DNA from: Halobacteriales archaeon QS_1_68_20
GTDB taxonomy: Archaea > Halobacteriota > Halobacteria > Halobacteriales > PXRE01
Direction: 5' to 3'
Length of the DNA: 64,000 nt
Assembly (NCBI GenBank): GCA_003021085.1
Contig: PXRE01000024.1
Span: 89,588-153,587 of the forward strand
Part shown: positions 25,340-33,516 of the stretch, one piece after another
Layout of the letters: each line of letters starts with the position of its first letter
Numbering within the stretch: position 1 is the stretch's first letter
The notes under the pieces: generated by a model
Told to the model about the DNA's origin: nothing
The model's input: the letters and a program-made list of their open reading frames with translations, nothing else
Database searches by the model: none
Translations under genes and position numbers: made by a program

Positions 25340-25754
25340 GAGTCGATTGCAGTCCGAGAACCGGCAGAGGCGCGCGGGGGGTCCCGCGAGCTTGGCGAGC
25401 GGGGGCTCGGGAGAGCTTGCTCTCCCGGTGGACGAGTAACGCAGGTGGTGCGAACGGACGTGAGCACCCCGAGTAACGCAGTCGGCTGGGGAGGACGTGG
25501 ACATCCCTAGGTCAAGTGGTCGCTAGCGTTTACGGTTCGGACAGGGTCGACGCGAGCGGCAGGCAAAACCTAGGGGAACCCTCCACCTCCCCAGCCGCGG
25601 GCTCGTCCGGGCGGCCCGGCGGTCGGCCGCCCGGCCTCTCCCGGCCCCCGCGCGCGTTGATCGCGCGCGCCACGCCGGAGGCCAGACGGGAGTGAACGCA
25701 GGCGCGGCTGACGACGTCGGATAGATACGAACGAACGACTCGAACGGAAAGCGT
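25340..25754. other. 415-nt gene-free region with nested inverted repeats; candidate structured RNA
   Basis: No credible ORF lies between these two convergent genes. The sequence folds on paper into a closed multibranch shape. The outer helix pairs 25370-25380 with 25645-25655 (11 bp, perfect). Inside are hairpins at 25383-25403, 25408-25427 (9 bp) and 25447-25468, a long arm 25484-25494/25586-25596 (11 bp) continued by 25505-25512/25568-25575 (8 bp), and 25607-25616/25625-25634 (10 bp). A 12-bp direct repeat (CGAGTAACGCAG) flanks the third hairpin at 25433 and 25470. I looked for RNase P RNA and SRP RNA core motifs and did not find them. It could be a ncRNA, a terminator cluster or a palindromic mobile remnant. 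Confidence 0.5.
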
Positions 25755-26174
25755 CTAGGGCCAGTCGTCCCGGGAGTCCTCGGTCGGGGCCGCGCCGGCC
25801 TCGTCGGGGTCGCCGAGTTCCCACTCGGCGGCCTCGGCGGCCCCCTCGATGGGCAGGTACTCCCAGCCGACCGCCTCCGCGAGTTCGCGGTCCTCGTCGG
25901 TCGTGCCGACGAAGACGTGCCGCTCGGACTCGAACTGCTCTTTGACGCTCTCCAGGCTCTCGCGTTTGCCCCGCGGACCGGAGAAGAAGTCCTGCCTGAT
26001 GCGATGCTTCCGCGTGAAGTTCGTCACGACGTAGGTCGGCTCGTCGGAGACGACCCCGACGTACTGGCTCCAGCGCCGGGCGTCCTGGAACACCGCGTCC
26101 GGTTCCGCCAGTTCCTCCAGCGCCGAGAGTTCGAACGCGAGGGTCATCTCCCCGCTACTGTCGCCACCGTTCAT
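25755..26174 (-). CDS. Haloarchaeal DUF7124-like protein
   Basis: 139 aa. The core (MTLAFELSALEELAEPDAVF, WSQYVGVVSDEPTYVVTNFT, HRIRQDFFSGPRGKRESL) matches what I recall as DUF7124, a family confined to haloarchaea. The start is at MNGGDSSGEM; nine upstream codons in frame look unrelated to the family. The region reading HVFVGTTDEDRELAEAVGWE resembles a small alpha/beta (HAD- or toprim-like) fold ending, but catalytic residues are not identifiable. Soluble, acidic tail. Function unknown. Confidence 0.75.
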   Translation of the reverse strand: MNGGDSSGEMTLAFELSALEELAEPDAVFQDARRWSQYVGVVSDEPTYVVTNFTRKHRIRQDFFSGPRGKRESLESVKEQFESERHVFVGTTDEDRELAEAVGWEYLPIEGAAEAAEWELGDPDEAGAAPTEDSRDDWP

Positions 26175-26245
26175 GCCAGACGCTTGTCGGCCTGCGCGCA
26201 AAACGGTGTCGGAACGACGGCGCCGCCGCCCTCCCGCACGGACGC

Positions 26246-26494
26246 TCAGGAACGTTCGATCCGGTAGTAGGCGGTTTGGACGATTACTGTCCCGGCCGGA
26301 ACGGACAGCGTAGCCGGTTCGTCCTGGAGGAGACGGAGAAACGCGTCTTGCTGGTCGTGATCGAGCTGGTCGAAGTGGACGACGTCGACGCCCCCCGGGG
26401 AACTCCCCGCGGTGCCGCGCCCCCCTCCGGCGACCGCGTCCGGGGACACCTCCCTGAGCCGACGGCCGACTCGATCCGTGCTACTGACAGCCAT
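26246..26494 (-). CDS. Small haloarchaeal protein of unknown function
   Basis: 82 aa. A conserved-looking pattern VVHFDQLDHDQQDAFLRLL is followed by PAGTVIVQTAYYRIERS; the closing strand is typical of a small haloarchaeal family (DUF7979-like; name uncertain). Start choice among three close ATG codons is open. I take 26494. A TATA-like box (cctttatgc on the minus strand) lies about 30 nt upstream of the cluster of starts. No enzymatic motif. Confidence 0.6.
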   Translation of the reverse strand: MAVSSTDRVGRRLREVSPDAVAGGGRGTAGSSPGGVDVVHFDQLDHDQQDAFLRLLQDEPATLSVPAGTVIVQTAYYRIERS

Positions 26495-26584
26495 GCGCAT
26501 TATTACCAAGCCAATCGAGAAGCATAAAGGTATCGCCCGGTCGGGAGTTGCCCGCGAAACGACTGCGGAGACGGTCCGAGATTT

Positions 26585-26613
26585 CCTTATATAGGCCGCG
26601 AGCGAATATAAGG
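26585..26613. promoter_or_regulatory. Inverted repeat made of two divergent TATA-like boxes
   Basis: CCTTATAT (26585-26592) and ATATAAGG (26606-26613) are exact reverse complements with 13 bp between. Each is a good haloarchaeal TATA box, one per direction. They are too far from the flanking starts (about 90 nt to the small minus-strand gene, 160 nt to the phosphohexomutase) to serve leaderless genes. The phosphohexomutase has a nearer box (cattatttttg at about 26739). Possible sources of leader or small RNAs, or a regulator site. Confidence 0.45.
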
Positions 26614-26772
26614 GATTGAACGGAGACGGTCGAGAGCGGCCGGTTCTGGCCGACGAGGCCCGGACGACCGGCTCCAGCAGCCCACCAACCCCGGTCCATG
26701 CTGGCGGTCTCGCCGCCAGGTGGTCGCCGTACGAGGCGCATTATTTTTGTCCCGGGCGGCGTTCGGGGAGGT

Positions 26773-28086
26773 ATGTTCGGTACCAGCGGCATCCGGGGAG
26801 CGGTGGGCGAGACGGTCACCGCCTCGCTGGGCGTGGACCTCGGCCGAGCGGTGGCGGCCGACGGCGCAGAGCGGGTCGTCCTCGGGCGGGACCCCCGCGA
26901 CAGCGGCGACCTGCTCGCGGACGCCGTCGCGGCGGGCCTCCGGGAGTCCGGCGTGGACGTACTCGACCTGGGACTGGCCGCGACGCCGACCGTCGCCCGG
27001 GCCGTCGGCTGGCGGAACGCCGACGCCGGCGTCGCGGTGACGGCCTCGCACAACCCCCCACAGGACAACGGCTTCAAGCTCTGGAACCCCTCCGGCCAGG
27101 CGTTCACGGAGGCCCAGCGCGAGCGCATCGCGGACCGCCTCGAAGACCAGGCATTCGACCCCGCCGGGTGGGACGACCTCGGCGTCCGAACCTCGTGGCC
27201 GGACGCCGCCGACCGCCACGTCGAGGCCATCGTCGACGCCGTCGACCTGGCCGACCCCCTCTCGGTGGTCGTCGACGTCGGGACTGGCGCCGGCCAGGTC
27301 ACCGCGGAGGCGCTCGAGCAACTCGACTGTGACGTGGAGACGCTGAACGCCCAGCCCGACGGGTCGTTCCCGGCGCGGCCGAGCGAACCGACCGCCGAGC
27401 ACTGCGAGGGACTGGCCCGCTACGTCGGCGCGACCGACGCCGACCTGGGGGTGGCCCACGACGGCGACGCCGACCGGACGAAGGCAGTCGACGCCACCGG
27501 ATCGTTCCTCGCGGGCGACCGGTTGCTCGCGCTGTTCGCGCGGGACGCCGCCAGCGAGGGCGAGCGCGTTGCCATCCCGGTCGACACGAGTCTGGCCGTC
27601 GAGGACGCCCTTGACGCCGTGGGCGTGGGCGTCACTCGCACCCGCGTCGGCGACGTCTTCGTGGCCGAGGTGGCCGCCGAACCGGACGTGGCCTTCGGCG
27701 GCGAACCCAGCGGCGCCTGGATCTGGCCCGGGGAGACCCTCTGCCCGGACGGGCCGCTGGCTGCCTGCAAACTCGCGGCGCTGGTGGACGAGCGCGGCCC
27801 GCTGGCCGACCAGGTGTCGGACCTGCCGACCTATCCCATCCGGCGGGCGAACGTCCGCACGGAAGACAAGCGGGACGCGATGGCCCGCGTCGAGGAGGCG
27901 CTGCTGGCCGAGTACGACGACGTCACCACCATCGACGGCGTGCGCGTCGAGACGGCCGAGGGCTGGTTCCTCGTGCGTGCCAGCGGCACTCAACCGCTGA
28001 TCCGGGTCACCGCGGAGGCCCGCGACGAATCGCGCGCCGACGAGTTGCTGGAGACCGCACGCGGGTACGTCGAGGCGCAGACGTGA
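26773..28086 (+). CDS. glmM: Phosphohexomutase (phosphoglucosamine/phosphomannomutase type)
   Basis: 437 aa alpha-D-phosphohexomutase that interconverts sugar 6- and 1-phosphates. The active phosphoserine loop is VTASHNPPQDNGFKLWN, the Mg loop DGDADR, the sugar-specificity loop GGEPSGAWIWP and the phosphate loop RASGTQPLIRV. The start at MFGTSGIRGAVGE is chosen by homology and by a TATA-like box about 28 nt upstream. Glucosamine specificity is inferred from the nearby GlmS and GlmU-like genes, not from residues; mannose or glucose phosphate is possible. Confidence 0.9.
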   Translation: MFGTSGIRGAVGETVTASLGVDLGRAVAADGAERVVLGRDPRDSGDLLADAVAAGLRESGVDVLDLGLAATPTVARAVGWRNADAGVAVTASHNPPQDNGFKLWNPSGQAFTEAQRERIADRLEDQAFDPAGWDDLGVRTSWPDAADRHVEAIVDAVDLADPLSVVVDVGTGAGQVTAEALEQLDCDVETLNAQPDGSFPARPSEPTAEHCEGLARYVGATDADLGVAHDGDADRTKAVDATGSFLAGDRLLALFARDAASEGERVAIPVDTSLAVEDALDAVGVGVTRTRVGDVFVAEVAAEPDVAFGGEPSGAWIWPGETLCPDGPLAACKLAALVDERGPLADQVSDLPTYPIRRANVRTEDKRDAMARVEEALLAEYDDVTTIDGVRVETAEGWFLVRASGTQPLIRVTAEARDESRADELLETARGYVEAQT

Positions 28087-28121
28087 CGGTCACGGGATCC
28101 TGGGGAAAGAAATAGATGCCA

Positions 28122-28138
28122 GGGAAAGGTATTTTCCC
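28122..28138. promoter_or_regulatory. Palindromic operator candidate overlapping the TATA box of the 28156 gene
   Basis: GGGAAA-ggtat-TTTCCC, flanked by a looser TGCC/GGCA pair. The TATA-like sequence ggtatttt is in its centre, 25 nt before the GTG start. A related half-site (GGGGAAA) lies 20 bp upstream. The downstream gene encodes a helix-turn-helix protein, so autoregulation is the natural reading. Confidence 0.5.
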
Positions 28139-28155
28139 CGTCGGCAAGTACGGAC

Positions 28156-28653
28156 GTGAACGACGTCAACGAGCAGGTCAAATCGGAGTGGAAGGCCGAA
28201 ACCACGGCCAGGGAGCGCGTCCGTGAGGTCCTCCTGGAGACGACGGAGTACGCGACGGCCGCCGAGATCGCCGACCGTGCGCTCGTCAGCGAACCGACCG
28301 CCCGGAAGTTTCTGAACGAACTGGTCGAAGACGGCGTCGGCGTCACCGACCGAGAGGGTCGTACGACGAGGTCCAAGCGCCACGAACACCGACTCGTACA
28401 GGACCGCATCGAGGAACTGCGCACGGAGCACACCCACCAGGAACTCGTCGACGCGATCCGGGAGATGAACGAGCGGATCCAGGAGTTCCGGGAGACCTAC
28501 GGCGTCGAGCGTCCGGAGGACCTCGCGGTCGAACTCGAACCGGGTGAGGAAGGGTGGGCCGACGTCGGCCGCTGGCGGTCGACCCGGCAGAACCTCGCGC
28601 TCGCTAAAGCCGCCCTGCAAGTGGACGAAGCCCACAGGCTCGTGGAAGCCTGA
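28156..28653 (+). CDS. Helix-turn-helix protein (DUF7342-like), possible antitoxin/regulator
   Basis: 165 aa with GTG start, supported by the box 25 nt upstream (leaderless). The N-terminal part (WKAETTARERVREVLLETTE, AAEIADRALVSEPTARKFLN, ELVEDGVGVTDREGR) is a winged helix of the haloarchaeal DUF7342 type. The C-terminal part is a helical arm (LVQDRIEELRTEHTHQELVD) followed by an acidic stretch and a final helix. It is followed after 3 bp by the next gene, whose product has a TumE-like pattern. The pair has the layout of a toxin-antitoxin or regulator-effector operon with the DNA-binding protein first. Confidence 0.75.
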   Translation: MNDVNEQVKSEWKAETTARERVREVLLETTEYATAAEIADRALVSEPTARKFLNELVEDGVGVTDREGRTTRSKRHEHRLVQDRIEELRTEHTHQELVDAIREMNERIQEFRETYGVERPEDLAVELEPGEEGWADVGRWRSTRQNLALAKAALQVDEAHRLVEA

Positions 28654-28656
28654 TCC

Positions 28657-29103
28657 ATGGGCGACGACTGGGAGCGGGTGAACACCGGAGCGCCCGACAG
28701 GCACGTGATGGCGCGCGCCCGGACGGTCGCCGAGGAGTACGAACAGCTGGTCGCCGACGCCGAGTTCGACGATCCGATCGACCCGGAGGAAGTGCGCCTC
28801 TTGCTCTCCGACGGGATTCGCTCGGACGCCGGCCGACTCGACGTCACCTGGACGGACGAACGATACTACCGTTATCACTCCACGGAGGGCGATCGGTTCA
28901 ACTTCCGGTACGACCGACACCCTCGGGAAGACTTGCCCGACGAACGCTTTCACCAATCACCGGACGCGGGCCACGACGACGCGGTCCCGTCGTGCATCGA
29001 GGTCACGACCGTCCGACTCGTGACACTCGCCGTCCTCCAGTTGTGGCGCGAGGCAACCCGGACGGGCGAACTCGACCGACTCCAGCAACCGGATCCGCCG
29101 TAA
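28657..29103 (+). CDS. Partner of the HTH protein, weakly similar to DUF6516/TumE
   Basis: 148 aa. The middle holds RYYRYHSTEGDRFNFRYDRH, resembling the 'YxYH ... g..lfRYDn.PHH' pattern of DUF6516 (TumE-type) proteins. Next come HPREDLPDERFHQSPDAGHD with spaced His/Asp and a helix PSCIEVTTVRLVTLAVLQLW. The DUF6516 link is by eye and not certain. It starts 3 bp after the upstream gene and so is surely co-transcribed. No membrane segment. Toxic activity is an inference from layout only. Confidence 0.65.
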   Translation: MGDDWERVNTGAPDRHVMARARTVAEEYEQLVADAEFDDPIDPEEVRLLLSDGIRSDAGRLDVTWTDERYYRYHSTEGDRFNFRYDRHPREDLPDERFHQSPDAGHDDAVPSCIEVTTVRLVTLAVLQLWREATRTGELDRLQQPDPP

Positions 29104-29123
29104 CGTACGGTATCAGCTGGCCG

Positions 29124-29639
29124 TCAGTCGGTCCCGGCCTCGTGGTCACCGTGACGCCGAGTCACGACCCGCGCGACCAGCGCAGCGACGGCGGCCACGA
29201 CGGCCGGCCGTGGCTCAGTGCTCAGGTACAACCCGGGCGTCGGCGGGTGGTAGCGGGTCAGCGGCCAGAACACCGGGTACGAGCGCCCGGAGGGCTTCAG
29301 CAACAGTGCGTCCGCGAACAGGTGCGTGGCCGCCCCCAGTGCCAGCAACAGGAAGACCCGCCTGCGCTCGGTCGGCGCCACGAGGGCCACGCCGACCAGG
29401 ATCGAGAGCAGTACGCCCCCCGACGTGTGGAGCGCGAACCAGTCGAACGGCACGCCCAGCAGTGCCTCGACCCGCGTCCCCGGTAGCACCATCGCCGCCT
29501 TCGAGAGGTCCGGGATCATCGCGCCCGCCATGACGACCGTGACGTACGCCGGCGAGAGCCACCGGTAGCGCCACGACAGCGCCTGCGCGACGGCGTACGC
29601 CAGCAGGACGTGCGCCAGCAGGTCAGGCACCCCGATCAC
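29124..29639 (-). CDS. YdjM/DUF457-type membrane-bound metal-dependent hydrolase-like protein
   Basis: 171 aa with about four membrane helices. The family's polar residues are kept: PDLLAHVLLAY near the start, GAMIPDLSKA, FDWFALHTSGG and THLFADALL, giving the spaced Asp/His set thought to bind metal. It overlaps the upstream OB-fold gene by 17 nt, so the two are coupled. A rearranged second copy of the same gene pair exists at 55604-56314. Substrate unknown; no experimental role is assigned to haloarchaeal members as far as I know. Confidence 0.8.
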   Translation of the reverse strand: MIGVPDLLAHVLLAYAVAQALSWRYRWLSPAYVTVVMAGAMIPDLSKAAMVLPGTRVEALLGVPFDWFALHTSGGVLLSILVGVALVAPTERRRVFLLLALGAATHLFADALLLKPSGRSYPVFWPLTRYHPPTPGLYLSTEPRPAVVAAVAALVARVVTRRHGDHEAGTD

Positions 29640-30117
29640 CCCGCTCGTCGGGTCGGTCCGTGCGCCGGAGGCACCAGCCCTCGGCGTCGACCTCCCAGTG
29701 TCGGTGAAGTCGCGCGAGGACCCACAGGCCCGCGAGCGCGGAGACGACCACGGCGTAGGGCATCCCCCACGACGAGACGGGAACGACGTTCAGGGCGCGT
29801 ACCACCCCGCCGGGTTCGACGACGCCGTAGACCTGCACCCGGTCGCCCGGCGAGACGTCGGCCTCGGCACCCCTGAGTCGGACGCTCGTCGCCTCGCTCC
29901 CGGCCTCGACGTGGACGGTGACGGGGTCGGTGCCGGTCACCTCGCCGTCGAAGACGACGCGCTCGCCCACGGCGGCGTCGTAATCCGTCAAAAACAGGGA
30001 TTCATCGGGGTAAGACCCCGCCTCTGGCACGGGCGGGAGCGATCCGAACCAGACGCCGAGTCCGGCCAGTGCCAGCAAGAGTGCGGCGAGGACGACGAGG
30101 CGGACGCGGAGACCCAT
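29623..30117 (-). CDS. Membrane-anchored OB-fold-like protein
   Basis: 164 aa. It has an N-terminal membrane anchor (residues about 7-27) and an extracytoplasmic beta-rich domain (GERVVFDGEVTGTDPVTVHV, SPGDRVQVYGVVEPGGVVRA) of the kind found in OB-fold nucleotide/sugar-binding proteins. A second helix (about 117-137) and a basic cytosolic tail follow. It is coupled to the YdjM-like gene by overlap. A degenerate paralogue with the same domain is at 55847-56314. Function unknown; a surface or envelope role is inferred from topology. Confidence 0.75.
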   Translation of the reverse strand: MGLRVRLVVLAALLLALAGLGVWFGSLPPVPEAGSYPDESLFLTDYDAAVGERVVFDGEVTGTDPVTVHVEAGSEATSVRLRGAEADVSPGDRVQVYGVVEPGGVVRALNVVPVSSWGMPYAVVVSALAGLWVLARLHRHWEVDAEGWCLRRTDRPDERGDRGA

Positions 30118-30202
30118 CGACGCTGGCTAGGGTGCGGTGTTACGAGAACGTACGGGGTCAGGATGCAGGTCGGGACCGGGTGGACGTCCCCGGACCGAAC
30201 GC

Positions 30203-32005
30203 TCACTCGACGGTGACGCTCTTGGCCAGGTTCCGTGGCTTGTCGATGGCGCGGTCCTTGAGATCGGCGACGTGGTAGGCGAACAACTGGAGGTAGACGT
30301 TCGCCACAACCGGTTCCGCGACCCCGACCTCCGGCACCGACAGCATGGTGTCGAGGTACTTCTCGGCGTCGTCAGCCGAGGAGACCCCCAGGACCGACGC
30401 CCCGCGGGAGTCGACCTCCTTGACGGCCTTGAGCGTCTTCTCCGGGGCACCCCCGTCGGTCAACACCGCGATGACGGCCGTCTCGGGGGTAACCAGCGCG
30501 AGCGGACCGTGCTTGAGTTCGCCCGCCGCGAACCCCTCGGCGTGGTCGTAGGATATCTCCTTGAGTTTGAGTGCGCCTTCCAGCGCGACCGGCCGGCCGA
30601 GGTCCCGGCCGACGAAGAAGAACGCCTCCTCGTCGGCGTACTCGCGGGCGACGTCGCGTACCCTGGCGTCCTGGTCCAGCACCTGCTGGACCGCGCCGGG
30701 CACGCGCTGGAGGCCAGACAGCACCTCCGCGGCCGTCTCCGAGTCCAGGGACCCGCGGCGGCGACCGAACCACACCGACAGCAGGGTCAGCGTCACGACC
30801 TGCGAGGCGAAGGTCTTGGTCGCGGCGACGCCGATCTCCGGGCCGGCGCGGATGTACACCGTCTCGTCGGTCTCGCGGGTGACCGTCGACCCGACGGTGT
30901 TGGTCACCGCGAGGGTCCGCGCGCCGGCGGCGTTCGCCCGTCGGAGCGCCCCCAGCGTGTCGGCGGTCTCGCCGCTCTGGGTCACCGCCACGACCAGCGT
31001 CGACCAGGGGTCCCGGCCGCCGCTGAACTCGTACTCGCTGGCGATGGAGGTGGTCACCCGCACGTCGGCGTACCGCTCCAGCAGTTCCTTCGCGTACAGG
31101 CTCGCGTGGTAGGAGGTGCCGCAGGCGACGATCTGGATCTCCTCGACGGACTCGACGAACTCAGGGGGAAGCGAGAGGTCCAGTTCTACGTCCCCGCCGA
31201 GTTCGTCGATCCGCCCCGACAGCGCCTGCCGGAGCGCCTGGGGTTGCTCGTGGATCTCCTTGAGCATGTAGTGGTCGTACCCGCCCTTCTCGGCAGCCTG
31301 GGCGTCCCACTCGACGGTCCGGCGGTCGCGCTGGACCGGCCGGCCGTCGCTGAACACGGACACGTCGTCGTCGGTCAGGTGGACGACGTCGCCGTCCTCG
31401 AGGTAGGTCACGTCGCGGGTGTACTCCACGAACGCCGGGACGTCGCTGGCCAGGAAGTGGCCGCCGTCGGCGTGGCCGACGACCAGCGGACTGTCCTGGC
31501 GGGCGCCGACGATGCCCTCGTGGCCGCGCGCGGTCGCCGCCAGTGCGTAACTCCCCTCCAGGCGCTCCAGCACTCGCTCGAACGCCTCCTGCAGGGTGGC
31601 GTCCGGCGTCAGTTCCTCCTCCAGCAGGTGCGGGACGACCTCGGTGTCCGTGTCGCTGGTGAAGGTGTGCCGGTCGCTCAGTTCCGCGCGCAGGTCGTCG
31701 TAGTTGTCGATGATCCCGTTGTGGACGACGGCGATCCGGCCGCTACAGTCGGTGTGGGGGTGGGCGTTGTCGTCGGTCGGTTCCCCGTGCGTGCTCCAGC
31801 GGGTGTGCCCGATGGCACAGCTGGCCGCCGACGTCGCTGGGACCGTCAGGTCCTCGACCTGGCCCGCCTGCTTGTAGACGGCGACGTCGCCGTCGTTGAC
31901 GGCCACCCCCGCCGAGTCGTATCCGCGATACTCGAGGTTACGGAGCGTCTCCTGGACGATGGGAATGCCGTCCTCGGTTCCCACGTAGCCGGTGATGCCA
32001 CACAT
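30203..32005 (-). CDS. glmS: Glutamine--fructose-6-phosphate aminotransferase (isomerizing)
   Basis: 600 aa. Makes glucosamine 6-phosphate from fructose 6-phosphate and glutamine, the first step to UDP-GlcNAc. The N-terminal glutaminase domain begins MCGITGYVG with the catalytic Cys after the start Met and has GHTRWSTHG and HNGIIDN. Two SIS domains follow (CGTSYHASLYAKEL, QSGETADTLGALR; FFFVGRDLGRPVALEGALKL). The C-terminus DKPRNLAKSVTVE is the family's closing signature, with the Lys that seals the active site. An SD-like AGGAGGG precedes the ATG. Confidence 0.97.
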   Translation of the reverse strand: MCGITGYVGTEDGIPIVQETLRNLEYRGYDSAGVAVNDGDVAVYKQAGQVEDLTVPATSAASCAIGHTRWSTHGEPTDDNAHPHTDCSGRIAVVHNGIIDNYDDLRAELSDRHTFTSDTDTEVVPHLLEEELTPDATLQEAFERVLERLEGSYALAATARGHEGIVGARQDSPLVVGHADGGHFLASDVPAFVEYTRDVTYLEDGDVVHLTDDDVSVFSDGRPVQRDRRTVEWDAQAAEKGGYDHYMLKEIHEQPQALRQALSGRIDELGGDVELDLSLPPEFVESVEEIQIVACGTSYHASLYAKELLERYADVRVTTSIASEYEFSGGRDPWSTLVVAVTQSGETADTLGALRRANAAGARTLAVTNTVGSTVTRETDETVYIRAGPEIGVAATKTFASQVVTLTLLSVWFGRRRGSLDSETAAEVLSGLQRVPGAVQQVLDQDARVRDVAREYADEEAFFFVGRDLGRPVALEGALKLKEISYDHAEGFAAGELKHGPLALVTPETAVIAVLTDGGAPEKTLKAVKEVDSRGASVLGVSSADDAEKYLDTMLSVPEVGVAEPVVANVYLQLFAYHVADLKDRAIDKPRNLAKSVTVE

Positions 32006-32065
32006 CCCTCTCTACCCTCCTGTGTCCTGGTGTCCCTTCAATAACATCACCTTACCGACGGTACG

Positions 32066-32111
32066 TGGCGGTAACGGGTCCATATACACCGTCAAGAACG
32101 TTCTACCGCCA
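32066..32111. promoter_or_regulatory. Inverted repeat around a TATA-like box upstream of glmS
   Basis: TGGCGGTA (32066-32073) and TACCGCCA (32104-32111) are exact 8-bp reverse complements 30 bp apart. A minus-strand TATA-like tgtatatgg lies between, about 78 nt before the glmS ATG. That would give a leader of some 50 nt carrying the SD. A second, nearer A/T box (gttattgaag, about 38 nt from the ATG) is an alternative. The rest of the 275-nt gap to 32280 shows no gene. Confidence 0.4.
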
Positions 32112-32280
32112 ACTCCACGGGAAACCGACGCCATTCGACAGACCGCACGACCGTCGGCCATTTAAGAATGTTGGCCTCGCCCTACTGGAGTCACCCGTTT
32201 GATGGCGTCGGGCGATCGGTCGGCCGACCGTCGATCTGACACCCGTGACGTCCATTCGGCCGCGAACGCCGACGAGGTCG

Positions 32281-33459
32281 CTACCGGCGGACCACGGTCC
32301 CGGGGGCGATCCGGCCGTCGATGGCAGCGCCACGGCCGACCTCCGCGCCGTTCCCGAGGATCGTCCCCGGCGCGGCCGACACGCCACCCCCGAGGTCGGC
32401 GTTGTCCCCGATCACCCCGCCGAGACGGACGTCCCGGTGGACCACGTCCCCGAGGACGACATCCGCGGCGCCGCCCTCCACGGTCGCGTTGGGGCCGACG
32501 ACCGCGTTCGCGCCGACGACCGCGTTCGCGCCGACGACGCAGTCCCGGAGGACGACGCCCGGGCCGACGACGGCGTCCGGCAGGAGGATCGAGTTCTCGA
32601 CGACCGCGTTGGGCCCGACGGTGACGTTCTCTCCCAGCGCCGTCCCCCGGAGGACGACCGCGCCGGGCTGAACCGACGTTCCCTCGCCCAGGACCGTCGG
32701 CTCGGCGACCGACGCGGCGTCGTCGACGCGGGCCGACCCTGCGCGGCGGCCGCCGTCGCGGTCGATTACCTGGCCGTTGACGGTCAGCAGGTCCCACGGG
32801 CGGGTCACGTCCAGCCACGGCCCCGGGTTCTGGACGGCACGGATCACGTGCGATTCCAGCATCTCGTCCAGCGTCTTCGTGATCGCCAGTTCGCCGTCGG
32901 GTTCGGTCCGCCGGATCGCCGCGAACACGTCCGGGCCGAAGGCGTAGACGCCCCCGTTGACGAACTCCGAGGCGACGGCGTGGACCGGAGGCTTCTCGGT
33001 GACGTCGACGACGCGGCCGTTCTCGACCTCGACGACGCCGTACAGTTCTGGTTCGTCGACCCGGGTGACGCCCATCACGACGTCGCCGGTCCGCTCGCGC
33101 TCGGCGATCACCCGCTCGACGAAGGAGGCGTCGACGATCCGGTCGCCGTTCAGGACCACGAAGTCCCCGCCGATGTACGACTCCGCGGTCACGATGGCGT
33201 TGCCGGTCCCCAGTTGCGTGTCTTGCACCGCGTACGTGACGTCGATTCCCCAGGCGTCGCCGTCGCCGAAGTGGTTCTGGATGCGCTCGCGCTTGTACCC
33301 GACGACGAGGATCACCTCGTCGATGCCCGCCTCCGCGGCCGCTTCGACCACGTACTCCAGCACCGGCCGGTTGCCGACGGGGAGCATCGGCTTCGGCCGG
33401 ACGTTCGTCAGCGGCGCCAGCCGCGTCCCCTCACCGGCCGCCAGGATGACTGCCTTCAT
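32281..33459 (-). CDS. Sugar-1-phosphate nucleotidyltransferase with left-handed beta-helix (GlmU-like)
   Basis: 392 aa. The nucleotidyltransferase domain has MKAVILAAGEGTRLAPLT, RPKPMLPVGNRPVLEYV, VVLNGDRIVD and VTEKPP. From about residue 255 the chain is a hexapeptide-repeat beta-helix; three consecutive 18-bp DNA units encode VVGANA, VVGANA, VVGPNA. The C-terminal end lacks the GlmU acetyltransferase signature seen in its paralogue at 34192-35388, so acetyltransferase activity is doubtful. Probably makes a UDP- or dTDP-sugar for surface glycans. Its TATA-like box (ctataagtc) is near 33494. Confidence 0.85.
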   Translation of the reverse strand: MKAVILAAGEGTRLAPLTNVRPKPMLPVGNRPVLEYVVEAAAEAGIDEVILVVGYKRERIQNHFGDGDAWGIDVTYAVQDTQLGTGNAIVTAESYIGGDFVVLNGDRIVDASFVERVIAERERTGDVVMGVTRVDEPELYGVVEVENGRVVDVTEKPPVHAVASEFVNGGVYAFGPDVFAAIRRTEPDGELAITKTLDEMLESHVIRAVQNPGPWLDVTRPWDLLTVNGQVIDRDGGRRAGSARVDDAASVAEPTVLGEGTSVQPGAVVLRGTALGENVTVGPNAVVENSILLPDAVVGPGVVLRDCVVGANAVVGANAVVGPNATVEGGAADVVLGDVVHRDVRLGGVIGDNADLGGGVSAAPGTILGNGAEVGRGAAIDGRIAPGTVVRR

Positions 33460-33516
33460 CGATTACCGTACAGTAACTCCGCCGGGGACTTATAGGGGGT
33501 GCCTCTGGCGTGGCGG

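Noticed and set aside
25484..25596. MITE with 11-bp terminal inverted repeats
   Set aside because: No matching target-site duplication at the ends, and the inverted repeat continues into an inner helix as in an RNA arm.
25340..25754. RNase P RNA or SRP RNA
   Set aside because: Size is right, but I could not find the RNase P CR-I/CR-V sequences nor the SRP helix-8 core on either strand.
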